Counted from the stretch's first letter, positions 31,484-43,610 are shown. The stretch is DNA of 56,000 bases from Prorocentrum cordatum (GCA_963575745.1 CAUYUJ010014338.1:306501-362500); one strand, 5' to 3'. Notes: generated from the sequence alone by a model not told the origin. Translations and numbers: made by a program.

Positions 31484-34400
31484 TCGAGCCCGTCTGCCCG
31501 TGCGCGCACCGGTCTAGAATGTCCCCTTGGACCCGCGGGCCCTTCATGGGCCTCCGCATCTGTGCCAGGCCCCGCGACGTAGCCGCCCGGGAATGCCCCA
31601 TGTAGAAATGGCGCCCCTCGTCCCGCTGTAGCTTGGCCATGCGGATCGCGAACCTGAGGAACGCGCGTGCCATCCTGCGCTGCGCCTTCCAATTGTCGGT
31701 CCTCTCGTCGGCGCTGAGGTCCTGCAGGGCGCAGAGCATCGCGCGCGGAGGCGTGGGCCAACCACCTACGGCTTTCGCTCCTTGATCTCCGTGGCCCGCA
31801 TTCGGTCCTCCTGCAGTCCCGGCCGGTCTGGACGTCGGGCGCCGAGTCCCCGGCGACGGCGGCCTGGCTCTCGCAGTCCAGGGTTCTCGGTGGCGAGAAG
31901 ATCTCCGCTAGGTCGTCTGCAGCGTCGCAGTTGGCGATGTTACCGGTGGCGGCGCCGTCCTTGGTGAACGGGATCTGCTCCGGCACGTGGCTCACCAGGT
32001 CGCCCATGCCGCGCATCCATTCGCTGTTCTTGAAGGCCCTGCGTCTTCGGCTCCCCTGGCTCGTGCCAGAACTCCGCTGCGATGTCTCGGATGCCCTTGC
32101 CGTCTGGGAACTCGCGGACCCAGGTTGCTGGAGTTGCTCCGGTGCAGGATGGCCGTGCTATCGAGGATCTTGCCCGTTCGACGGTCTCGCGTGACGCGCC
32201 GCGTCGCTTGCTTCCAGGGTGGTTTGGTTCGCTGCCGCGCCCCCTCGCCGCCCGGGCGCGAGCGGCTCGGCCCTGCTTCTCGAACTTATTCAGGCCGCCG
32301 CGTCCGCCCAGGAAACGTCCAAAGGGATTGAATTCCTAATTGTTTTTGCGCTTGCGCAGCGTACTGGCAGGCGGCGAACCGCCCGAACTCAGACCGCGCA
32401 TCCCCTGCAAAGCCTGCAGAGACAAGCAAGTGAGACAGCACTCCCAAACGGAGCCAACGACAGGCAGACGCACGAGTCAGGGGGGTGCGCAGGTGCGCGG
32501 AGCCAGGAGGGCACAGGCACCCAGAAAGAGAAACGAGCAACGGTGACCAAGCTCAAGCTCACGCCGATACCAAGCACGACACATCACAGTGCACCAAACA
32601 GCGAAGCTGCACCGATATGCGCACGCGCACAAGAAACGCAGAAAAACGAAAAAGCATGCAAAGTTGCAGTGAGAAGGACCACGCGTGGGGCCAATCAGAA
32701 CTGAAACAACTGACATATAAGATAAAGAGGGGCAACTCGGAAGTGCGATCGAGGCCGACCAGGCAGACCGCGCAGGCCAGCGCCAACTATGCTAAAGATA
32801 CCGGAAGAAGTACAGCGCGCGCAACCCTTTACCCACTCGACTGCCCGAGAGCCAGGGGGGCGGAAGAGCGACGCCGAGCGGGGGGGGCCCAAAGAGCGAG
32901 GAGGCAGGGGCGGGGGAAGGGCGGGAAGGGGAGAGCCGAAACATACCATTAGGCACAATAAGGGCGAAGGTTGTCAGGCGGCAAGAACGGAACATCTTGA
33001 AGTAACTGTGCAATATCAATTAACTCAAGGACTCTGCGGCCACTCTGCGCCAGCCACTGACGATGGAGCATGAGGGGGGATGACAATTCGGACAGAAAGA
33101 AGATAGGCACCCTCACATCAACAATCCAAGCGCATCCGACGCCACGCTGGGAACACCCTCCATCGAAAGCCCCGCGAATCGAGCCAACGCCGGCAACTCC
33201 CCCTCAGACCCTGCGTCGTCTCCCCGCCATTAATCAAGCTCCCCCTTGGACGCCGCGCGCAAGCTGGCAAACTCGCGCGTCATAAAAGAGAGGAGCTCCA
33301 TGCGGGGCTCGCGACCACCCTCTCTCCGACGCGCCGCCGAGAGACTTAGCGGCGCGATCGTCGCTAACGTCCCTTTCCATTTCAACGTCTGCAAGGGCCC
33401 CGGTGGGGAGGGGCATCGCGCCCGTCGATGGCGGAGTCGAATCTCCGAGGGGCCGCAGGAGCAGGAGCAGGGGCGTCGAGGAATTCGCCGACGTCGCCCG
33501 AAGGATTTTTCACCGTTTCCGCAAAAAGATCCCGATGATAACCGTTGCCCAACTCGCGAAAGAAGCGTTTCGAGCCTTGCCTGGGGGGCGGGGGCGCCCA
33601 GCTCCAGCCCTGCCCGGGGAACGGAGACGACGCGGCGGGACGCGCGCAGCGAGAGACAAAAACACCGATCTGTAAGTGTGCACCGGAGGAGAGCACAGGA
33701 GGAGGCACGGCATGGGATGAAAATCTGGCCCCGGCAAGCACGCCGAGCGGGCCCCGGGCGGCAGCCGGGCGGCCTCGGGCCCAAATCTCCGCCATTCTCG
33801 CGCGCTGGGGACGGAGGGGGCGGCTTTCCCTTCGCGGCGGGGCCCTCGAGCGTCGGCATCTCTGGTCATCCTCTGACCTCCTGCCCTTGGCCTCCCCGAT
33901 GCTGTCCTGGATCTCGATGTAACGGGTTGGCGTGGTTAGAGTGCGTCACCGACGTCCGAGTCCAGGCGCAGGAGCCCGGTTCGTTGTGGTGAGTCTCCTG
34001 GTAGATACCCCCCATTGAAATTACTCGCTGCCGAATGTGATATTCTCGTTGCCCCCGCTCTTCGCCTGCGCCTCTGCATCGATTGTGACCTCAGCGGGCT
34101 CGGCGTCGTGCTTCCTCAGGGCGCCCTGCAAGTCGACCGCCCACATGTTCTGCGCGGCGTCGGGCAGCGAGATCCTCCTTGCGTCGCGCAGCTCCACCAG
34201 CTCCGCCTTCAGCGTCGGCATGGAGCTCGAGATCCACCTCGAGCGACGCGCTGGCCTCCTCGTAGAGCTGCGTGCAATCTCCGAATCTCCTTCGAGCTGC
34301 ACGCGGGAGTCGGCGATGGCGCTGGCGCCCCGAAACCTCCGCGGCCACCGGAAGCCGCGTCGCAGCGCCTGCGCAGCGCAGCAGCTACAGATAGCGCACG

Positions 34401-34542
34401 AGGTAAGCCCATAGGTCGGCGATCCTTCTGGGTCACGGGCCCAGCATCCGCTGGGTGAGCATGAATAGCTCGATGGGAGCTCACCACTCTGGGCCCAAGA
34501 GGCTGCGGCTCGCTGGTGTTTTCGCTCTCTGTCTCGGTCGCC

Positions 34543-36703
34543 TTACTCGGAATGTCCTCCACCCCCTCGCGGCTCGGGGCCCCGGGGGATCCTGGGGCGC
34601 GCGGTCGGTCGCGCAATCGGTATTCCCGCGGCCGGTGGACTGGTCAGCCTCGCAATCGGCGTTCCCGCGGTCGTCGGGGTTCTCGAGCTCGAAATCCTCG
34701 CCCCTGGACTGGTCGAACATGGGTTTGGACCGATCGGCGTCGACGACCTCGCCTCGCTTCGGCCGAGCCCCCTCTCTGGATCTTCTCCTCGGCCCCGACA
34801 GGGATGGGCGAGCGCCGCCGCTGCTTCTCTCCCTTTTGTTTGTTTATTTTTTCCCGCTCGTCGGACACGCGCGCCACTCCTGATGTCGCGGCCTCTCTCC
34901 CCCGGGTTTCTGGGGCCCCTGGCTGCCGAACGCGCAGAATGGGCAGGCGCCGCCGCCCCGTCGCGGAGTTCTCCCGGGACAGACGAAGGGCCGCAGCGAT
35001 GCCCTGGGCCCCGAGGGTCAGGGGCCCCATGGATGCATCCACGACCCCGGAGAGGCCCTCGAGCAGGCCTAGGGCAAGCAGCAGCGAAGCCCACGAGGGC
35101 GCGACGCGGAACTTCAAGGCTTTCCCCCCCGAGACCGATTGGATACCCTGCCGCCCCACATGACTGCGCAGCCTGGCCGTTCGCGGAATGGAATCTCCGG
35201 CTCGCGCACGGCGCGCGTTCGACGCATGAGCCAAACGGCGCTCGGAGAGCAAAGTCGCGCATGGCAATCGCAAAATGCCCAGCGAATGGCCGCGAACACC
35301 CCGCGCCCGCCATATCCTCCAGGATGCCCAAAATCTGCAGGGGAGAAGAATGACGCAGACGTTTCTTGGCCCCCACCCAGACGCCCTCGAAACCTGAGTG
35401 GGTCCATCTCTATCCCCGCGGGTGCTTGAGTGGAGGCGCCCGCGATCGAGGCCGTCTTGGCCTGGGGCGCCTTCCGGCGCGCCTTCGCGCGCAACCTGCG
35501 ATCGCGGTTGCTGTCGCCCTCGGTGGCCGGCCGCGACGGGGCCTCCTGGGCCTCGGCATTCGCCGCCGCGGCGTGGTTCTCATAATCAAAGACGCGGAAG
35601 TCGCAGGCCTCCTCGGGCTCGTCGCTGTCATGGACTGCCCTATAGCTGCGGCCCTCTGCTTCGGCGGGTTGCGACGCCCCCTCGTCCGTTGGCCCGCCTA
35701 GTCACGTCTCTGGCGGCGGGTGCGTGTCTTCAGCTCCTCGATATTCCTCTTGGCCTCCCTCTGGTACTCGGAGCTACCTGTGCCGCGGCCGCTGGCCCTT
35801 CCGTTCGGCGCGCTGAAGTCGCGGTTGCCGCTAGGCGATGTCTTGCGGCCCCTGGCGATGCGTCTCGTCTCCCGCCGGCTGCCTCGCCCTCCTGGGCCGG
35901 CCTGCCATGCCGCCAGCCCCGCGTAAGCCTTGTCCTCGTCGATGATATCTCCCTCCGGGATCTCCTCGCCGTGGTCGGACCATTTCAACGCCAGCAGCGC
36001 TTGGGAGATCGGGTCCTCGCCCGCCTCGGGGCCCTCGTCATCGCCGACTTGGTTGGCCATGGCGGCCCCCTGCTGATTCGAATTGGCCCCCTGAGAACCC
36101 CTCATGGCGGTCGTCTCGAGCGAGCAGTCGTCGCGAAGCGCAGTCCCAGCGTCGTCGTCGGCCAGAGAGCCTGACGTCTGCGAGATCACCGCCATGCGGC
36201 CAGCGTGGTCCAGCGTCGCCCGACGGACGAGAAGGTGCCCTTGATTGTCGTTCACAATGACGCACAGCTTCTTTAACTCGCCGAAGGCCTTCTAGATCGT
36301 CATCGAATGCTGCTGCGGGCTCTCGCCCTTCTTGCGCTCCGATCCGTAGAACGCGCGCTCGGAACTCTAGGTCATTACCGTAGAAGTTCTTCGGCGGAGT
36401 CTCCTGCTCGAGGGCTCTCACTACGTTTCTACCCCGTCGTGCCCCTCGAGCTTGCTCAGGTCGACGCCGTCCACGATGCTCTGGATCTGGTCGTCGCCGC
36501 CCTCCAGGATGCTGCAATGCGCGTGGGGTCCTCTCTGCTGGGCTGGGATGCCAGTCGCCACCTTGGACCAGCTCCTCAGCCTCCTCACATGCCGAGCAGC
36601 TCCTCGATCGACGAAAATCGGATGACGAATGGTGGGACATACCGTCCGGTATTCGCACCTGGTCCACCATCGTGTCTGCTTGGGGCTGCGTACTCGCCGA
36701 CAC
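34543..36703 (-). pseudogene. Copia Gag-like region, frameshifted
   Basis: Frame 36255-35698 (MNDNQGHLLVRRATLDHAGR, later ISQALLALKWSDHGEEIPEG and a basic C-terminus) and part of 36703-36038 have normal protein composition. In 35376-34543 the string CSRPFAGHFAIAMRD loosely recalls a zinc knuckle with lost cysteines. Assigned to Gag mainly by position upstream of integrase and RT; weak. Confidence 0.4.
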
Positions 36704-36836
36704 CTATATGCTCCTCCTCGCCGTCGCCCATGGATCCTGTGTTCGGTCACGTGGGTGGGCCTCGCTCTCTTCTTGGCGTCTGGTGCGAAGCGCGCTGGCG
36801 CTCCGCGTGGAGCCTCTGCCAGCTCCGCTACCACCA

Positions 36837-37035
36837 GATGCGGTGGAGCGGCGGAGGAGGCGCAAGCTGTCGCCAAACCTCTGTATCCGCATCAGCTCTG
36901 GCGCACATGTGTCTAGTGTCCTCTAGGGGCCGAAGCCCCTACTCGAAGCCGGGTGGTTGCGGGGAGGGGCTGAATGCCTGGCATCTCTCGGGGGACTCTG
37001 GAATCTCTCTCGAGCGTCTCGCACCCTATAAACAC
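36837..37035. repeat. ~200-bp dispersed repeat with TAGGGGC hairpin, copy 2
   Basis: Homologue of 20636-20835. The stem TAGGGGC-CGAA-GCCCCTA is conserved at 36924-36941 although neighbours differ. It lies about 130 bp outside the first Copia Gag frame, so it may be part of that element's leader or LTR. Confidence 0.8.
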
Positions 37036-37743
37036 ACACTCTCTCCCCAAAGCGACCAGCAGCCAACTTGGAAATGTGCCGACCACCATGATCACACACC
37101 CCACAACCCCTGTCATAAGCAATCCAGAACACACTCTGCCTCCAAATTTGGAGCATGCGCAGCAAACCCGATGCGCCCCCCACCCCCCGCCCCTGCCAAA
37201 AAACACACCAACATACACTGTGGGGCAATGTCTTCAGTCATGTTCGCGAAGCCCGCGGGCACTTTGCATGGCTTTTTGATAGGGACGGTGGGGGTGTCAG
37301 CATCGTGCCTGCTGTGCGCAGGGCCACCATCCCTGTAAAAAAACCACACAAAAGACACATCCCGGCTAAACCTGGGTCAGACGTGGCCACCCCGCGATCA
37401 CTGTCAAGTGGTTTTTGACAGAGGCGGCGGGGGTGGTGGCGTATGGCCTGCTGCGCGCAGGCCCACCATACACAATGATGGGCGTTGGTTTTCGACACGG
37501 ATGGTGGGGGCCGACATGTTTCCCGATGTGTGCTGTCACGTGCGCAGGCACACTCTACACACTGCGCGCGTGCCCCGAACGTGGCGCACCTGGCGCGGTT
37601 GGTGTAATGTAACGCCCCCTCCCGCCGTGTGGTTCTGGCACCGCAACCGCGCCCGCGCGCACGACGACGATGAGCGACGAGCGACGAGCGACGAGCGACG
37701 ACAACGACGACGACGCGAGCAGCATGTAGGCGGCGACCTGCCC
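37036..37743. other. No gene; diverged ~60-bp duplication
   Basis: A 60-bp segment at about 37268-37326 (TTTTTGA...GTGCGCAGGGCCACCA) recurs diverged at about 37409-37470. GAGCGAC repeats follow at 37672-37715. Frames are short and unconvincing. Confidence 0.5.
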
Positions 37744-37841
37744 ACAGCGCCTGTGTACACCACAGTGCTCGCGTGCAACACAGCGCGCGTGTACACCACA
37801 ATGCCTGCGTACACCGCAACAGCCGTGTGCGACGCAGCGCC
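37744..37841. repeat. ~22-bp minisatellite, left part
   Basis: Units like GTGTACACCACAGTGCTCGC and GTGCAACACAGCGC alternate. It ends in GTGTGCGACGCAGCGCC (37825-37841), one copy of the target-site duplication of the inserted LINE tail. The array resumes at 38949. Confidence 0.85.
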
Positions 37842-38659
37842 CGGCGGCCCATGGCACGACGCGCGCGGAGCATTGCGGGCCCGTGGGCGGGACGCAAACC
37901 GCACAACGCGCGGAGTTGACCGCCGCTCTGCGCGCGGTCAGCGAGGCCGACCAGCCAGTCGAGGCCATCGCGGATTCCAAATTCGTGGCCCATGGCATCG
38001 CGGCAATCCGCGAGGGCGCCTCGGCCTGGGACTGGGCGCGTGCGGACTTGTGGGAGCGCCTGGCGCCTCACTGCATAACCAATTTCGTCATCGCGCGCTG
38101 GGTGAAGGGGAGCCTCGATGACGAGGGGGCGGCGGCGCGCGGCATGACAGCCAAGGACCGCCACGGCAATGCGGCAGCTGACAGGCTGGCTGGCACTGCT
38201 GCCAAGGCTCGCCTGCCGGCGGCGGCCCTGCTGCAACGGCGGCTCGTGCAGCTCTACGCCGTCAGGGTGCTGCAGTCGATGCTGGCCGCCGTCGAGCTCG
38301 AGGCCGTCACGGCCAACCATGGCAGCCGCAGCCCAGAGGGGCCTCGCGTGCGTCGCTGCTGGGGAGGGCCCCCGCGCCGCAGAGCGCCGCGCGTGGCCGA
38401 TAACGCTGCCGTAGCCGCCGCGCTGGCGCGGCAGCCCGCAGCAGCAGGGGGGGCTTGGGCGTCGCGCCGCGGCCTAGGCCGGCGGCTGCTGCCCGGGCGA
38501 TGTTCGCTGGCGGGGCGTGGAGGGCGCACGCGGCGTCGCAGGGGCCCAATTGGGTCGCCTGTTTGCGCTGCGGCTGCTGGGCCCTGGATTGGGCGCGCCT
38601 CGCGAGTCGTCCGTGCGCAGGCTGGGTGCCCATCCTGCCGCCGAAGGCGGCCGCGCTGA
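37842..38659 (+). pseudogene. RNase H (type 1) fragment of a LINE
   Basis: Open from the insertion edge. GGTQTAQRAELTAALRAV contains the catalytic Glu; IADSKFVAHGIAAI the third acidic residue; WARADLWERL, NFVIARWVKG and MTAKDRHGNAAADRLAGTAA (His and final Asp region) complete the fold. The first strand with the D-G-S motif is missing, cut by the 5' truncation. The frame runs into Arg-rich sequence after about residue 120. In the +1 frame PNWVACLRCGCWALDW and SRPCAGW (about 38550-38630) look like a C-terminal zinc-finger-like tail, so one frameshift occurred. Confidence 0.8.
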
Positions 38660-38948
38660 TGCTGTTCCCGCCCGCGCGGGCCGGCGGCGCCGAGGCTGTC
38701 TGGCGCGGGGTCTTGAGGCAGCGCAAGGCGGCGCGCCCGGGCCCCCCGACTAGGGCGCGGCGGCGCCAGGCCAACTAGGTGGAATTAGCTTCGCGGCGGC
38801 TGCCCTGGGCAACCGTTGTCCCGCGCGCTCGCCGGGCGCGCTTTTCGCCCTCCTCGTTCCTCCTCCCCTCCGCCGCCTCCTTTTCTGGTTTTTCCGCGTC
38901 TGCTCGCCACCTGTTCTTGCCGCTGGGCCCCCACTGGATTGTAAAAAA
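37842..38948 (+). mobile_element. 5'-truncated LINE insertion with A6 tail and 17-bp TSD
   Basis: 1107 bp between two perfect copies of GTGTGCGACGCAGCGCC (37825-37841 and 38949-38965). The insert ends in AAAAAA (38943-38948) directly before the right copy. It encodes the C-terminal RNase H and zinc-finger-like part of a LINE ORF2, then a ~170-bp 3' untranslated tail. Removing it restores a continuous minisatellite. Truncation, A-tail and duplication are the standard signature of target-primed reverse transcription. Confidence 0.93.
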
Positions 38949-39172
38949 GTGTGCGACGCAGCGCCTGTGCACACCACAATTCTTACGTGCTTCACAGCGC
39001 CGGAGTACACCACAACGAATGTGTAACACCACAGCAACCATGTGCAACACAGCGCCTGTGTACATCACAATGCTTGCGTGCACCGCAGCGCTGGTGCACA
39101 CCACAGCGCCTGTCTACACCACAGTTTCCTTGTGCACGCACCGTTGGTGAACACCACAGCGTCTGCGTTCAC
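38949..39172. repeat. ~22-bp minisatellite, right part
   Basis: Continuation of the array at 37744-37841: GCGCCTGTGCACACCACA, GCGCCTGTGTACATCAC, GCGCTGGTGCACACCACA and so on. It begins with the right copy of the target-site duplication. Confidence 0.85.
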
Positions 39173-39779
39173 AGGATAGATAGAACGAGCATGTAAGTGA
39201 GGATCTGCTGCGGACACCTAAACGCCACGCCAGAGAGGTGCTGAGAATAGAGTGCGACGTTTTTCCCTTGTCCCTCCTTCGCCACCTGCATATGCACCTC
39301 CAAATCCACATCATCCTCCTCATCATCATTTTCTTCCTTTTCCTTTTCCTCCTCCTCCTCCTCCTCCTCCTCCTTATGCGGATCCCCATAAGATTCCCAA
39401 TGCGGACCAGGCTCCTATGCGGACTTCTATGCGGATGCCGATGGAGATCCGGATGCGCACGGCGGCAGCGCCCAGAGCGCACTGGGGGGGAAGGGCGTTA
39501 CGTTATAGGGGGGGAGTGTCAGGAGGCTATAATGCCCATTATGCCGGAAGCAATAAAGAATCACCCTCCTAGCGTCGCGCACATGGGTTCGGTTGTGGTT
39601 CCCAATAGCTGTCCATCCAAAGACGGCCGCTGAACACGCTGAGGCTCGGGTGTTACTGATGTGTTGGGAGGGCGGGTGAGAGTGAACTAGACGGCTTACT
39701 CTCTATGGGGGGTGGTGTCTTGACCTCTCCCCCTATCCCCTGGGCCTGGGTTTGGGAGGGGGGCGCGCGGATAGTTAGA
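39173..39779. other. No supported gene; CTC-rich tract
   Basis: Contains a pyrimidine tract at 39310-39375 (CCTTTTCCTCCTCC type) and otherwise unremarkable DNA. No frame is convincing. Confidence 0.4.
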
Positions 39780-40380
39780 CCGGCCAAGATGGCCCACAAT
39801 GGCCCCAAGAGGGCCTCAGAGAGTTTAAAGTGACCTCCCAGATGGCTCAATATACCTCGAAATGGATTTAAATAGCCTCCGACACACATCCAAAGAGGCC
39901 TCAACACAGCCCCAAGACAATTTCAAGTGCACTCCGAGCCCTCCAGGGGCCCCCCAAGAGGCCCAAATCCCTCAACAACCAACGGAAAATCAATGTTGTT
40001 TGCCTTCGCGCCGGTTCGCTTTCGATGGGCTCTCGAGGCCTCAAGATGGCTCCAAGACGGCCCAAGAGAGAGAGCCCCAAGATGGACACAAGAGGGGCCC
40101 AGGAGCGCCCAAGGGCGCCCGACGAAAGTCTCAAGACATAATTGTTGAGCCTCGGGGGGGGGTCCTGAGTTCATTGCCCGCCTCTTTTGGAGCCATGGGG
40201 CCCAAGACGGCCCCGAGAGGCCTCCCAGACCACCCCACAGAGCCCCAAGAGGGCCCCAACAAAGCCCCAAGAGAGCTCAAAAAGGCCTTCAAGAGTGCCC
40301 CAAAAGGCTCCGCGAGGACCCTCTGAGAGCCCAAAGATGGCCCCAAGAGGCCTTCGAGAAAACGTTTCCAAGAGGGTTGT
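39780..40380 (+). repeat. CCAAGATGGC-type repeat block
   Basis: Words CCCCAAGAGGGCC, CAAGATGGCTCC and AAGAGGCC recur throughout, same orientation as the 45-51 kb array. More diverged than that array. Confidence 0.8.
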
Positions 40381-40845
40381 TACACTGCATGCGTCTACAC
40401 TACCCTGATCACAGTAACTCGCCTGGCGATATGTTTCTTGGCTGGTGGGGATTTGTTTTGCGCCGCAACCGCAGGCGAGAGCGCCAGCGGCGTGTAAGGT
40501 CCGAGCGGGCCGCGCAAGAGCCAAATTGCCTAACGCCGGCGGGCCGGCGACCTAAGCAGCGCCTAAGCGGGCGGGCCAGCGAGAGGGGGGGTGCGGGCTG
40601 CAGCTGCCAGGGACCAGGTCCAGGAGCGCGCACATGCACGATTAACCAACCAGGGTTGGAGCGCAGCCAAAATGGCGCGGGGGTGGTACCAGGACGTGGC
40701 CAGGAAGGCAACCAACAGTACGCTGCGTCAGCTGCCAGGAGATCAGGCTGGTGGGGATACCCGAAGCGTCAAGAATTTCGGAGGGGGGTCCAGGCGTGGC
40801 GACGAGACGCCCAACGGCCTGCAAGGCCCCGACGCCCCGATGTAG
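40381..40845. other. No supported gene
   Basis: GC-rich unique-looking DNA. Frames on both strands overlap and lack motifs. Confidence 0.3.
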
Positions 40846-41085
40846 GCTCCGAAGACGACGACGCTGCCGACGCCGACTTGGACGACTGCCACTAGCCCGT
40901 CGACGGCAGCGACGACGACGACGACGACGAGACCAACAGCAACGACCCCCACATCGACGACGACTACGACGACGCTGGCAAAAAAACTGACGACGGAGTC
41001 GACGGCGGCGGACGGCGGCGACGAGAACAACGGCCCCGACAACGACCCCGACGGCGACGACGACAACGACGACGCCGTCGAAGAC
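40846..41085. repeat. GAC-trinucleotide low-complexity tract
   Basis: Imperfect GAC/GACGGC array. It continues weakly at 41270-41340 (GGCGGCGGCGAC). Confidence 0.85.
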
Positions 41086-42360
41086 TCCGACGACCCTGGA
41101 GATCAGATCCGACACCACGAGCAAAAATACAACATCGTAAAACATCGGCCAAAGCCTTGGACCCATCTTTCTGTTGTATGTTTCAAGCCAGGTTGATCCG
41201 TGAGGCCCCGGAGGCTTGAAACAAGGCAATACCGCTGGGTGCGACAAAATTGCGACGCCAGGATCTCAGGGACGACAACGGCGGCGGCGGCGACGCCGAC
41301 GGCCCCAAAGTCGACGTCGGCGTCGTCCACCACGGCGGCGGCGGCGAGCCGTGGCCTTGGCCGCCTCGGAGCGGAGCTCGGCCGCCCTGCGGCGCACCTC
41401 GTTGCACACCGCGGGGGTGGAGGAATGACATCGTTGCTGCTGCTGCGTTCGGAGACGACTGCTGGGATGTCTTTGTAAGAGCGTTCTCAGGTCTCCGACG
41501 ATAAGATTTCGTTTGCTCCCGACGATTTCCCTCGATGTCCGTCGGGGCCCGCTGCTTGGCCAATGGGACCGTTAAACATGGATCCATGACGAAAAACCAC
41601 CCCGTGGAAGCGGCCGGGACCTGTCGGGCTGCGGATCGAAAAATCCGATCGGCGGATGTCAGGGATTGAGTGCTATCAAGCCTGACTAAAGGGCGAAACG
41701 GCTGGATTAGCCCAAATGAGGGTCAGGACGAAGCCGGATTAAAAAAGATCGAGCGGGATATAGGCCAGAGAAAACGGGATTTGATCAGGCAAATCTTCGA
41801 TCACAGATCTACCAGCAGCGATGCTGAATTCACCGCCCCAGGGTTTGCATCCGATGCTACCGTTCTGACCCTCATTCTTATCGTTTGAAATGGTCATAAT
41901 TAGTTCCAAGCCCAGCCCCAACGACAACACAATCGGAAACCGACCCAACCGACAACGGAACCGAAAGGCCGAAGGCAACCTAGATACGGCTTAGCCACGC
42001 GTCAACGACCCAACCAACCTACCGAACCGAATCGACCGAATGTAACCGACTGCGACGCAATCGAACCGACCAAACCGCTGAAACCCTTGAAATTTTCGGT
42101 TGTTTGGATCAAAGAGAGATGGCCCACCGCGGCCCCGTATGCCGAGGCCACCGGAACTCAAAGCAGAAACCCCGATGATCCCCCCAAACCCGCCGAGATG
42201 ACGATAAAGCCGATCGGGCATGCCACGGCTTCAAGGCCGATATACTCCCCGATAACACCTTATACCCATACGACCACCCTGCGGGTGATAAGAAGGTTGG
42301 GGGAGCGGCAGCAATGGGCAACAGTGGTGACTGTTGTTATGATGATTCCTGTGGTGCGCA
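41086..42360. other. No supported gene; AACCGA-rich stretch
   Basis: Between about 41900 and 42085 the hexamer AACCGA and variants (GACCCAACC, CGAACCGA) recur irregularly. The region is lower in GC than the rest. No coding frame recognised. Confidence 0.4.
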
Positions 42361-42605
42361 CATCGATGTGCATGTAGATTTGCTTTTCGATCTGCATCTC
42401 GATTTGCATGTCGACATATCGATGTGCGTGTCGATTTGCTTTTCGATCTGCATCTCGATGTGCATGTCGACTTGCGTTGGAAAGCTCGCCGCAGGCGCCG
42501 ATTTTTTAATACGCAACCCACGGCGCCTTACGATTTGCATTTGGATGCGCATGTCGATTTGCATTTCGATGTGCTTTTCGGTTTGCATGTAGACTTGCAT
42601 TGGAT
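42361..42605. repeat. 12-bp minisatellite (TCGATTTGCATG type)
   Basis: Two blocks (42361-42475 and 42533-42605) of TCGAT-T/G-TGCAT-G/T units with AT- and GC-rich variants, separated by ~55 bp of unique sequence. Several units are near-palindromic. Confidence 0.9.
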
Positions 42606-42619
42606 AGCTCGCCGCAGCC

Positions 42620-42800
42620 ACGCGGGACACCAGCGGGACACTAGCGGGACACCGCGGGGCACCGCTTGCCGGGTGGAGAGACTTTCGGCCCAGCCGCGGC
42701 CCAGCCACAGGAGGATTGCGGGACACCCGCGGGACACCGGCGGGACACCGCGGGGCACTGGCCGCCGGACGGGACACCGCGGGGCACCAGCCGCCGGAGG
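42620..42800. repeat. GGGACACCGC-type short tandem repeat
   Basis: GCGGGACACC/GCGGGGCACC units recur roughly every 12 bp in two blocks (42628-42665 and 42718-42796). Confidence 0.75.
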
Positions 42801-43384
42801 AGTTACAGTTGGTCCGGCCGCGCCCAGCCACCGGAGGATTTCCTCTCGCCCGGCCACGCAGCTTCGCCCCGCCCACACGCGCGCACGGCACGCACGACAC
42901 GAACCCGAACCCGAAATTGATTTCCCGGTAGGGGGGGTCTCCGTTTCACGTCGGACTCACCCCCCAACCTCCGATCCTGCCTCGCGTCCTTGACACATGA
43001 CGGCAAGAATGATGACAGACTTAAGTGGAAGACACAAAGACGAGGCACAAATGCAGAACAAACACCACACACGGCACAATTGCGGCAAAGACCCTAAACA
43101 GCTTTGCGCACTTTCGATAGGGGGCCAAGATGGGGGGTCGCGATGGGGGGCGACGATAGCGGGCCATGGGGTAGGAGGAGAGGGAGAAGAAGGCACAACG
43201 GACAATCGCGTTGTGTGGGCACCCCGATGGCTCTGCCAGCCATTACACACAACGGACGCAACGGAGGAGGCGGAGGAGGAAGGAGGAGGACCGAGCTGCC
43301 CTGACGCTGCGGTGCTCGACCACCGCGACACGAGGTGAGCTGTCCCTGTAGCCATCCCTGAAAAGGAACACCAACTCGCCAACG
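42801..43384. other. No supported gene
   Basis: Mixed composition with short overlapping frames. GGAGGA-type purines occur near 43260-43290. Confidence 0.3.
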
Positions 43385-43610
43385 GATCGACTCGCCTGAA
43401 CCGCTTCGCTGGCGGACAGGTTCGCCGACGACAGGCTCGCGGATGACCGCTTCGCCTGCGGTCCGTTGCGCTGGCGGACCGCTTCGCCCGTTCGCCAGCG
43501 GACCAGTTCGCCGAGGCAGCGAAGCGGTCCTCGGCAAAGCGGTCCGCCGGCGAAGCGGTCCGTCGGACGGTCTGGACGAAACGGTCCGTCGGCGAGACAA
43601 CCATGCCCTA
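43385..43610. repeat. Repeat cluster with 14-bp inverted arms
   Basis: The left half repeats GGACCGCTTCGCC, the right half its complement GGCGAAGCGGTCC. The best pair is 43475-43488 with 43549-43562 (14 bp, perfect, 60-nt spacer). Confidence 0.8.

Larger units (their letters stand above)
28095..36703 (-). mobile_element. Decayed Copia-like LTR retrotransposon
   Basis: Minus-strand order: Gag-like frames (36703-34540), a long degraded stretch that should hold protease (34540-31500), integrase (31483-30294), RT (29567-28983) and RNase H (28970-28095). Integrase before RT is the Copia order. Each domain is spread over several frames with stops between. LTRs were not recognised. The segment 32330-33000 is lower in GC, has no Pol-like frame and may be a later insertion. 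The right flank carries copy 2 of the dispersed TAGGGGC repeat. Confidence 0.65.

Noticed and set aside
41900-42085. AACCGA-rich stretch as an interstitial telomere
   Set aside because: Irregular spacing and not the TTTAGGG/TTAGGG family.
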